DNA of 5,445 nucleotides, taken from NCBI GenBank assembly GCA_011371515.1, contig DRQE01000101.1, positions 1 to 5,445 on the forward strand, read 5' to 3'. This DNA is from Deltaproteobacteria bacterium. GTDB taxonomy: Bacteria > Desulfobacterota > GWC2-55-46 > DRQE01. The notes beneath the pieces are model-generated. The model was not told the DNA's origin. It saw only the letters and a list, made by a program, of their open reading frames with translations, and made no database searches. Positions 1-5,226 of the stretch are shown here, in pieces. Both the position numbers and the translations under genes were made by a program. How positions within the stretch are numbered: the first letter of the stretch is position 1; every line of letters begins with the position of its first letter.

Positions 1-360
1 GAAGAGTTTGCCATACCGGTAAAGGATGTGGAAGGAGTCATAGAGGCACCTGTAGAATGGGTGGATAAGGGTCGGGTAATATTCAGGGAGCAGCAAATAC
101 CTGCAAGAATGCTTGCAGATATTCTGGCAATGCCTTACAATAAATCTTCCCACACGATGGATTCCGTCGTGCTATCCCATGGTGAGAAGAGATGTGCACT
201 ATTTGTGGATGCCATAAAGGATGAAGCCGAGGCTTATGTAAAACCACTGCCACAGCCCACAGCACTTATAAAAGGCATAAAGGGCTACATAGTTGGTGCC
301 GATGGGCATCCAATACTCGTTATAGATACACATCATGTGGTAAGGAGCATAGAGACATGA
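1..360 (+). CDS. CheW-like regulatory domain, C-terminal end of a CheA-type chemotaxis protein (5' truncated)
   Basis: The reading frame is open from base 1 to the TGA at 358-360, giving the last 119 residues of a protein that starts left of the window. What is visible resembles one CheW-like (P5) domain. It has an opening strand FAIPVKDVEGVIEAP, a GRVIFREQQIPARMLADIL segment like the 'rgeilPlvrL' strand of the family, a central VVLSHGEKRCALFVDAI strand, then KPLPQP and a closing IKGYIVGADGHPILVIDTHHVV. The KPL plus 'G.DG...lviD' ending is closer to the CheA P5 domain than to free-standing CheW, but without the kinase part I cannot exclude a CheW or CheW-response regulator protein. By family knowledge, such domains couple the kinase to chemoreceptors at the cytoplasmic face of the membrane. 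Its stop overlaps the larB start as ATGA, suggesting co-translation with larB. There is no obvious functional link between the two. Confidence 0.8.
   Translation, partial: EEFAIPVKDVEGVIEAPVEWVDKGRVIFREQQIPARMLADILAMPYNKSSHTMDSVVLSHGEKRCALFVDAIKDEAEAYVKPLPQPTALIKGIKGYIVGADGHPILVIDTHHVVRSIET
341..347 (+). promoter_or_regulatory. Shine-Dalgarno for larB
   Basis: TAAGGAG lies 9 nt before the ATG at 357 and inside the upstream chemotaxis gene. It supports the ATG that forms the ATGA overlap as the larB start. Confidence 0.75.
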
Positions 361-1112
361 ACATAGAGCTTGTAAAGAGACTTCTTAAGAGACTCAAAGA
401 CGGTAAGATAGATATAGACCATGCAATAGAGGAGCTTAAAAAACTGCCCTTCGAGGACCTTGAGTTTGCAACCATAGATACCCACCGCTCCTTGAGGCAG
501 GGTTTTCCAGAGGTCATATTCGGTGAGGGCAAGACCCCTTCGCAGATAAAGAAGATTGCCCGTTCACTTCTCAAAAGAAAGGAGAATGTGCTCATAACAC
601 GGCTTACACCCGAAAAAGGGCGCACGCTTAAAAAAGCCCTTCCCAACTCCGTGTACAACCCCACGGGCAGAACCCTTTTTGTAAAGAGCCACCCTGTAAA
701 ACTTACCGGCAGAGGCACCATACTGGTAATATCTGCTGGCACTTCAGACATACCCGTTGCAGAAGAGGCAGCGGTAACGGCAGAGTGTATGGGCAACCCT
801 GTGGAAAGGCTGTATGATGTAGGGGTGGCTGGCATACACAGACTGCTCAACAAGAAGGACATCATCTTTTCTGCAAATGTTCTCATAGTGGTTGCTGGCA
901 TGGAAGGGGCTCTTCCGAGTGTGGTTGGTGGTCTTGTGGCAAGGCCCGTTATAGCTGTGCCCACAAGTGTGGGATATGGGGCAAACCTTGGTGGGCTTAC
1001 CACTCTTCTTGCCATGCTCAATTCCTGTGCCGCAGGTGTCTCTGTTGTGAACATAGACAACGGCTTTGGTGCAGGATATGTGGCAAGCCTTATAAATAGA
1101 GGCGAGGAGTAA
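357..1112 (+). CDS. larB: LarB, nickel-pincer cofactor biosynthesis (pyridinium-3,5-biscarboxylate mononucleotide synthase)
   Basis: This 251-residue protein is full length for LarB. In the known pathway LarB carboxylates the pyridinium ring of nicotinic acid adenine dinucleotide and hydrolyses its phosphoanhydride. The product is pyridinium-3,5-biscarboxylic acid mononucleotide, the precursor that LarE thiolates and LarC metallates. The sequence shows the LarB-specific N-terminal block ATIDTHRSLRQGFPEVIFGEG (residues 38-58). A PurE/AIR-carboxylase-like core follows from about 118 to 240, with SAGTSDIPVAEEA (126-138), YDVGVAGIHRLL (153-164), VAGMEGALPSVVGG (179-192) and PTSVGYGANLGG (202-213). 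Cys224 in MLNSCAAG aligns with the Cys that forms a covalent adduct with substrate in Lactobacillus LarB (Cys221 there). The protein should be cytoplasmic. It starts in an ATGA overlap with the chemotaxis gene and ends 5 bp before larC, so the three appear to form one operon. No key residue seems missing. Of 19 Ile codons, 16 are ATA. Confidence 0.96.
   Translation: MNIELVKRLLKRLKDGKIDIDHAIEELKKLPFEDLEFATIDTHRSLRQGFPEVIFGEGKTPSQIKKIARSLLKRKENVLITRLTPEKGRTLKKALPNSVYNPTGRTLFVKSHPVKLTGRGTILVISAGTSDIPVAEEAAVTAECMGNPVERLYDVGVAGIHRLLNKKDIIFSANVLIVVAGMEGALPSVVGGLVARPVIAVPTSVGYGANLGGLTTLLAMLNSCAAGVSVVNIDNGFGAGYVASLINRGEE
1104..1109 (+). promoter_or_regulatory. Shine-Dalgarno for larC, supports GTG start
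   Basis: GAGGAG within the last codons of larB lies 8 nt before the GTG at 1118. It decides the non-ATG start of larC, which also gives the family N-terminus MKILYIDCPAGISGDM. Confidence 0.75.
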
Positions 1113-1117
1113 CAGCA

Positions 1118-2287
1118 GTGAAGATTCTCTACATAGATTGCCCTGCGGGCATAAGCGGAGACATGTTTGTTGCAGCCCTCATAGATGCAGGGTTGAATCC
1201 TGATGTGCTTGAAAAGGAGCTTAAAAAACTTCCCCTTAAGGGTTACCGTATCGAGATAGGAAGAGAAAGACGTCAGGCAATAGAGGGCACCCGCTTCAAG
1301 GTAAAGACAACAGAGAGACATCCCCACAGAAAATTCAGTGATATAAAAAAACTCCTTACCGAAAGCACACTCCACAGGGATGTTAAAGAGAAAAGCCTCG
1401 AGATGTTTCGCACCCTTGCAGAGGCAGAGGCAAAGGTGCACGGCATAGCGCCAGAGGATGTGGAGTTTCACGAGGTGGGTGCGGTTGACTCCATAGTGGA
1501 TATAGTTGCTGCCTGTATAGGCATGAGAGAGCTTTCGCCCGACAGGGTCTACGGCTCAAAGGTGCCTACAGGTTCTGGCTGGGTGAACACAATGCACGGC
1601 CTTCTGCCCATACCAACACCTGCAACACTTGAGCTTCTCAAAGGCATACCCCTTGCCTCCACCACAATAGAGAAAGAACTCACCACACCTACAGGTGCTC
1701 TGATTCTCAAAACATTTGTGGATGAATTTGGCCCCATACCAGAGATGACACCCGAAAGAACGGGCTACGGTATCGGCGGATGGAGACTTAAAGAAATACC
1801 CAACATACTTCGTATCGTTATGGGAACCACAGATGAGCAGAAGGATGCTCTCATAGTGATGGAGACGAACATGGACGATGCGAGCCCACAGCTTTGTGGC
1901 TATCTCATGGACAGACTCCTCAAAGAAGGGGCACTGGATGTATTCTTCACCCCTATTATGATGAAAAAGAACAGACCAGCCACCCTTCTTACAGTGCTTG
2001 CAGAAAGGAAGAAGAAAGACCACCTAATGGAGCTCATATTCAGGGAGTCCACCTCGATAGGAATAAGATACTACCCTGTAGAGAGAAGATGCCTTGAAAG
2101 AAGAATAGAAAGGGTTGATACCCCTTATGGCAGTATAAGGGTGAAGGTTGCACTCCTCGGGGGAAGATGTGTAAACATACAGCCCGAATACGAAGACTGT
2201 AAGAAGATAGCAACCAGAAACTCCGTCCCCCTTAAGACCGTAATGGAAGAGGCAAGAAGGGTTGCACTATCGGTAGTCGAGGGTTGA
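1118..2287 (+). CDS. larC: LarC, nickel-pincer cofactor biosynthesis (nickel chelatase / CTP-dependent cyclometallase)
   Basis: This 389-residue protein of the LarC (DUF111) family has the full family length. In the known pathway LarC uses CTP to insert nickel into pyridinium-3,5-bisthiocarboxylic acid mononucleotide, making the SCS-pincer Ni cofactor. Visible family blocks are YIDCPAGISGDMFVAALIDAG (residues 5-25), a short His-containing stretch RHPHRKFSDI (67-76), EFHEVGAVDSIVDIVAA (116-132) and VPTGSGWVNTMHGLLPIPTPAT (149-170). The C-terminal half has METNMDDASPQLCGYLMDRL (248-267) and GALDVFFTPIMMKKNRPATLLTVL (271-294). The His region has only two His, fewer than in many LarC proteins, which carry a HHH cluster there. 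Both halves, which in Lactobacillus plantarum are encoded as larC1 and larC2 joined by programmed frameshifting, lie here in one continuous frame. Translation starts at GTG, 5 bp after the larB stop. It is probably co-expressed with larB. LarE and LarA are not in view. Confidence 0.96.
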   Translation: MKILYIDCPAGISGDMFVAALIDAGLNPDVLEKELKKLPLKGYRIEIGRERRQAIEGTRFKVKTTERHPHRKFSDIKKLLTESTLHRDVKEKSLEMFRTLAEAEAKVHGIAPEDVEFHEVGAVDSIVDIVAACIGMRELSPDRVYGSKVPTGSGWVNTMHGLLPIPTPATLELLKGIPLASTTIEKELTTPTGALILKTFVDEFGPIPEMTPERTGYGIGGWRLKEIPNILRIVMGTTDEQKDALIVMETNMDDASPQLCGYLMDRLLKEGALDVFFTPIMMKKNRPATLLTVLAERKKKDHLMELIFRESTSIGIRYYPVERRCLERRIERVDTPYGSIRVKVALLGGRCVNIQPEYEDCKKIATRNSVPLKTVMEEARRVALSVVEG

Positions 2288-2313
2288 CTCTGTTCTGTAT
2301 GCCCTATTATAAT
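2284..2313 (+). promoter_or_regulatory. Sigma70-type promoter for the MBL-fold hydrolase gene
   Basis: TTGACT (2284-2289, five of six bases of the consensus) and a perfect TATAAT (2308-2313) are separated by 18 bp. The expected start of transcription is near 2320, leaving a leader of roughly 40 nt before the ATG at 2359. The -35 box contains the larC TGA stop (2285-2287). It is predicted from sequence only, but the match and spacing are unusually good for a 71-bp intergenic gap. It would let the hydrolase be expressed independently of the larBC operon. Confidence 0.7.
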
Positions 2314-2337
2314 GCCTTTTTCGATTCGCTTATCAGT

Positions 2338-2348
2338 TAGGGAGGAAG
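2338..2348 (+). promoter_or_regulatory. Shine-Dalgarno for the MBL-fold gene
   Basis: TAGGGAGGAAG ends 10 nt before the ATG at 2359. A second purine stretch, AGGAAG (2351-2356), is too close to the start to be the main site. This supports the start giving the family N-terminus MLIRCWGSRGSIP. Confidence 0.7.
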
Positions 2349-2358
2349 ACAGGAAGCC

Positions 2359-3192
2359 ATGCTCATAAGGTGCTGGGGCTCAAGGGGCTCCATACCCGTA
2401 TGCGGTAGGGATTACATAAAGTACGGAGGGGATACCACCTGCATAGAGGTAAGGGGCAGTAAGGGAGAGCTCATAATAATAGATGCAGGCACAGGCATAA
2501 GAAGGCTTGGTGCAAGGCTCGTTGACGAAGGGGTCTCTGCCATACACATACTGCTTACCCACTCGCACTGGGATCACCTGCTGGGATTTCCCTTCTTCAA
2601 GCCCCTCTATGTGGATAGCTCAAAGATACACGTTTATGGTTACTATGCAACACAGGACTCTGTAAGAAACATAATATCCAAGACCATGCGCCCCCCTTAC
2701 TTTCCTGTAAGGCTTGATGACATACACGCTGAAATAAACTTCCACACCACAGAGCCAGAGGGATTCCACATAGGCTCCATACTCGTAAAGACCATACCCC
2801 TTAACCACACAAACCGTGGGGTTGGCTACAGACTCGAAGAAGAGGGGCGAAGCTTCGTCTTCCTTACAGACAACGAGCTCAACTACAACCATCCCTGTGG
2901 ACTATCCTATGAAGAGTATGAAAGGTTCTCTGCGGGGGCAGACCTTCTGTTTCACGATGCAGAGTACACCCCTTCTGACTACATGCCGGGCTGGGGGCAC
3001 TCTATCTACACCGACGCCCTGAGGCTTGCCATAAGAAGTGGTGTAAAGAAGTTCGGTCTTTTCCACCACAATCAGGAAAGAAAAGACGATGAGATAGACT
3101 CTATGGTAGCAGACTGCCGCAGAATGCTCGAAGAAGAGGGCTCTACTCTCGATGTATTTGCCGTTGCAACAGATATGGAGGTTACCCTCTAA
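2359..3192 (+). CDS. MBL-fold metallo-hydrolase (PhnP/RNase Z-like, Lactamase_B_2 type)
   Basis: This 277-residue, probably cytoplasmic enzyme has the metallo-beta-lactamase fold. The N-terminus MLIRCWGSRGSIPV, the YGGDTTCIEV strand (22-31) and IIDAGTGIRRLG (40-51) are typical of a widespread subgroup often labelled 'phosphoribosyl 1,2-cyclic phosphate phosphodiesterase-like' hydrolases. The metal set looks complete: THSHWDH gives His68, His70, Asp72 and His73; His150 is in PLNHTNRGVGYR; Asp171 is in FLTDNE; and His236 or His237 is in LFHHNQ. Two metal ions are therefore expected, with hydrolysis of a phosphodiester or similar bond. His199-Asp200 in LLFHDAEYT is another conserved-looking polar pair. 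The substrate cannot be read from the sequence, and I do not assign PhnP because no phosphonate (phn) genes are nearby. The gene has its own predicted promoter and overlaps the convergent beta-barrel gene tail to tail by 4 bp. Confidence 0.9.
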   Translation: MLIRCWGSRGSIPVCGRDYIKYGGDTTCIEVRGSKGELIIIDAGTGIRRLGARLVDEGVSAIHILLTHSHWDHLLGFPFFKPLYVDSSKIHVYGYYATQDSVRNIISKTMRPPYFPVRLDDIHAEINFHTTEPEGFHIGSILVKTIPLNHTNRGVGYRLEEEGRSFVFLTDNELNYNHPCGLSYEEYERFSAGADLLFHDAEYTPSDYMPGWGHSIYTDALRLAIRSGVKKFGLFHHNQERKDDEIDSMVADCRRMLEEEGSTLDVFAVATDMEVTL

Positions 3193-4424
3193 AAACTGTA
3201 TCTGAGCCTTACATAGAGGTTGTCGTTGCCCTTAAGTTGGCCAAACTCTGTGTGGTCGTAGCTGCCGTCGAAAAGATTTGTGCCTGCCGTAACCGACAGT
3301 GCATCCGAGACCTTGTACTCCACAGAGCCTCTGAAGTAGGCCTCTTTGTTGGTGGGACTGTAGAAAAGAAATGTATCTATTATAAGGGTCTGCCTTAAAA
3401 GTAGTTTTGTAAAGCTAAGTGTTATCGTGTGGGTGAGTTCCTTGAGCATGGGGCTTCCTGCCTTAAGATTGTCTCTATAGTTGTCGTAGTCGAGTATCTC
3501 CTCAAGAAGGTATTGTACGCCAACCTTTGTATCGCTTCCACGGGTGTAGCCCACGAGATACTTAGCCATCGAGTTCACCACATTGGGGTCCTTTCCCGCA
3601 GGGTCGTCCCCTGAATCATAAAGGCCTGCCTCAAGGTATGCCACGCCACCCGCAAGCTGCCCCCTCAGGGTAAGCCCGTACATGGTGAGCTCAGGATAGT
3701 AAAAGACCCTCTTTGACTCATCCTTTATTCCCCGTGGCTGTTTATAGAAGCCTTTAAAAAGGTATAGAGCCGCCTCCCAGCCACCCAGCATACGATAAAG
3801 CCTTACGCCCTTCTCAGAGCCACTTCGCACATCGAGTGTTCGGTGCCCCTCAACACCCTCTATGGTGTTCGTAAACGGATAGTAGAAGGAAAAGCGCTTT
3901 GGCTCAAGGCTTGTGTTTGGCTCAAACCGTGGTATTAGGATTATATCCATGTTGACCGCATCCAGCCAGAGCCACACCCTTATGGCATCAGATGGTTTCT
4001 TCAGATACTCAAGCTCTCTGCCCGCAAAGAAGGACTCATAGTCCTTTGGAAAGACATCGGTTATGAATATCAGGTCTGCCACACCCCATGTGAGAATCTG
4101 ACGGCCCACCTTTATGTCCATGTTATCGAGGGGGCTTAGAAAGAGGTTAAACTCCCTTACATACACACTCGCATCGTCGTTGTAGGCATCTGCAAGAAAG
4201 CCTGCCTTCGTAAAGAGCTCTGTGGAGTAGGCATCGTCGAACACCCGTGAGTACTCAAGCTGGGTTCTGAACTCTGAGAGGTTGTAGCCATCCCTTTTGG
4301 TCTTGTCGTCTCCTATCCTTACTCCATGGGCGAGCTCAGAAAACCCCACGAGCTCTGCCCCGTAAGAGGGCACTGCCAGAAGAAGCACCACAACAGATAT
4401 TGTTGCAAGCAGGCTTCTTATCAT
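3189..4424 (-). CDS. Outer-membrane beta-barrel protein of an RND/LolA-like transport cluster (DUF1302-like)
   Basis: From the ATG at 4424 the product has 411 residues. The signal peptide is MIRSLLATISVVVLLLAVPSYGA with likely cleavage after about residue 23. The mature part has many alternating short strands and ends in LYVRLRYSF, with the terminal Phe expected for recognition by the BAM assembly machinery. The block VGRQILTWGVADLIFITDVFPKDY (106-129) recalls the 'GRQ..sWG' motif of DUF1302-like barrels found beside RND exporters. Membership in that exact family is inference. The start is chosen at ATG 4424 because it overlaps the upstream TGA as ATGA and has AAGGTGG 6 nt before it. A GTG three codons upstream (4433) is in frame but lies inside that Shine-Dalgarno. 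The gene is last in the run RND permease, LolA-like protein, barrel. Its role is probably the outer-membrane end of the same transport route. The cargo is unknown. Confidence 0.85.
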   Translation of the reverse strand: MIRSLLATISVVVLLLAVPSYGAELVGFSELAHGVRIGDDKTKRDGYNLSEFRTQLEYSRVFDDAYSTELFTKAGFLADAYNDDASVYVREFNLFLSPLDNMDIKVGRQILTWGVADLIFITDVFPKDYESFFAGRELEYLKKPSDAIRVWLWLDAVNMDIILIPRFEPNTSLEPKRFSFYYPFTNTIEGVEGHRTLDVRSGSEKGVRLYRMLGGWEAALYLFKGFYKQPRGIKDESKRVFYYPELTMYGLTLRGQLAGGVAYLEAGLYDSGDDPAGKDPNVVNSMAKYLVGYTRGSDTKVGVQYLLEEILDYDNYRDNLKAGSPMLKELTHTITLSFTKLLLRQTLIIDTFLFYSPTNKEAYFRGSVEYKVSDALSVTAGTNLFDGSYDHTEFGQLKGNDNLYVRLRYSF

Positions 4425-5224
4425 CTTATCCACCTTCTGGGAACTTTTCTCAGATAGCGTTCCGTGAATATGGAGTTTGGTATGCCAAGGTTGTAGCGTA
4501 TGTCTGTGAACTCAACCACCGTTGTGCCGCCACCCACCTCCTCTGCCTTTATCCTTACAGCGGTGGGTATACCCTCTATGGTTTCTATCTTTTCCGCCTT
4601 AAGGACCTTGTAGAGTCTGCCCTTTTTATCGTAGTACTCGGCCTTAAGCGGCAGGTAGGTCTTCTTGTCTATCCACACGATGTAGTATGAGAACTCCACC
4701 TCGTCTTTATCTTTGGGGGTGTTCTTTATGACATAGGTATCTTTGTCACCAAGGCGCTCTTCCCTTAAGAAGGTGTGGGTATCGTCCTGCGGGCTTCTGC
4801 CCGATACATCCTCGTAGGTAAAGTGGCTACCTGCAAAGCTCAGGCGTTTGTCCCTTGCGACTATCCTCTTTATGAGGTCCACTGCAGGTATGTAGAGCCA
4901 TCTGTCGTCGTCTCTCTGGGGAAACTTCTTTACCATAAAGACCATGCCCTTTATGTCTGTGGGGGCTGTAAAGTATATGTAGAAGTTTTGCCGTCCGCCG
5001 TCTTCAATGTCCTTTCGGAGCATCACAAGCTCTCTTACCCTTGTTCTGCCCCGCCTGTCCTTTATCTCCATGCGTGCCTTTGCCTTTCCATCGTCTGCTG
5101 CATAGTAAGAGGCAAGGTTGCTCTTTTCTATTATCCTGTCTGCATCCTGCGAGCTTGCCTCAACAGGCGGAAGCAACAGGACAATAGATAACAGGGCTAT
5201 CGTCGTAATGGCTCTTTTAACCAT
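4421..5224 (-). CDS. LolA-like periplasmic protein ('outer membrane lipoprotein-sorting protein', PF17131-type)
   Basis: This 267-residue exported protein begins with a signal peptide (MVKRAITTIALLSIVLLLPPVEA, likely cleaved near residue 23). No Cys lies at the cleavage site, so it should be soluble in the periplasm rather than a lipoprotein. The central signature matches the LolA-like family usually annotated as outer membrane lipoprotein-sorting protein: FTAPTDIKGMVFMV (85-98), DDRWLYIPAVDLIKRI (106-121) and LSFAGSHFTYEDV (128-140). Later strands include YYIVWIDKKTYLPLKAEYYD (180-199). The family's half-barrel is thought to shield an acyl chain or other hydrophobic ligand. True LolA is shorter and works with LolCDE/LolB, none of which is seen here. 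The gene starts 2 bp after the RND permease stop, with a strong Shine-Dalgarno, and its TGA overlaps the barrel ATG. This suggests a carrier between the permease and the outer membrane. Confidence 0.9.
   Translation of the reverse strand: MVKRAITTIALLSIVLLLPPVEASSQDADRIIEKSNLASYYAADDGKAKARMEIKDRRGRTRVRELVMLRKDIEDGGRQNFYIYFTAPTDIKGMVFMVKKFPQRDDDRWLYIPAVDLIKRIVARDKRLSFAGSHFTYEDVSGRSPQDDTHTFLREERLGDKDTYVIKNTPKDKDEVEFSYYIVWIDKKTYLPLKAEYYDKKGRLYKVLKAEKIETIEGIPTAVRIKAEEVGGGTTVVEFTDIRYNLGIPNSIFTERYLRKVPRRWIR
4431..4437 (-). promoter_or_regulatory. Shine-Dalgarno deciding the beta-barrel start
   Basis: On the minus strand AAGGTGG precedes the ATG at 4424 by 6 nt. The GTG candidate start (4433-4431) is part of this motif, so it is unlikely to be used. 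Confidence 0.6.
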
Positions 5225-5226
5225 CT

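Noticed and set aside
1345..1352. A AAA AAA C slippery heptamer in larC, in the correct phase for -1 frameshifting
   Set aside because: It simply encodes Lys-Lys. A -1 shift would terminate after about 11 codons (TAA at 1384-1386), and larC is continuous without it. I saw no clear downstream pseudoknot.
320..1471. Long minus-strand open frame (383 codons) opposite larB and the start of larC
   Set aside because: It lies fully antisense to two well-recognised genes. Its translation is Ser/Leu/Cys-rich with no domain I recognise, and its openness follows from the codon bias of larB/larC.
1556..2023. Minus-strand open frame (155 codons) opposite larC
   Set aside because: It is a shadow of larC with a Cys/His-rich, low-quality translation and no motif.
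2288..2358. Possible riboswitch or terminator in the larC-MBL gap
   Set aside because: The gap is only 71 bp. Beyond the promoter and Shine-Dalgarno I see no GC-rich stem before the short T-run near 2317-2321, and no conserved RNA structure.
3186..3219. Inverted repeat CCTCTA / TAGAGG at the convergent gene junction as a possible terminator
   Set aside because: A 6-bp stem with a 22-nt loop and no following T-run is too weak. It is probably chance.
4400..4690. Plus-strand open frame across the LolA-like/barrel junction
   Set aside because: It is antisense to both genes, including their ATGA overlap, and has no motif or supporting ribosome site.
4775..5191. Plus-strand open frame (138 codons) opposite the LolA-like gene
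   Set aside because: It is antisense to a gene with clear family motifs. Its Cys/Tyr/Val-rich translation has no recognisable domain.
4421..5224. Assigning the LolA-like gene as lolA
   Set aside because: It is longer than LolA and carries the 'DDRWLYIPA ... GSHFTYED' signature of a different LolA-like family. No lolCDE or lolB is in view.
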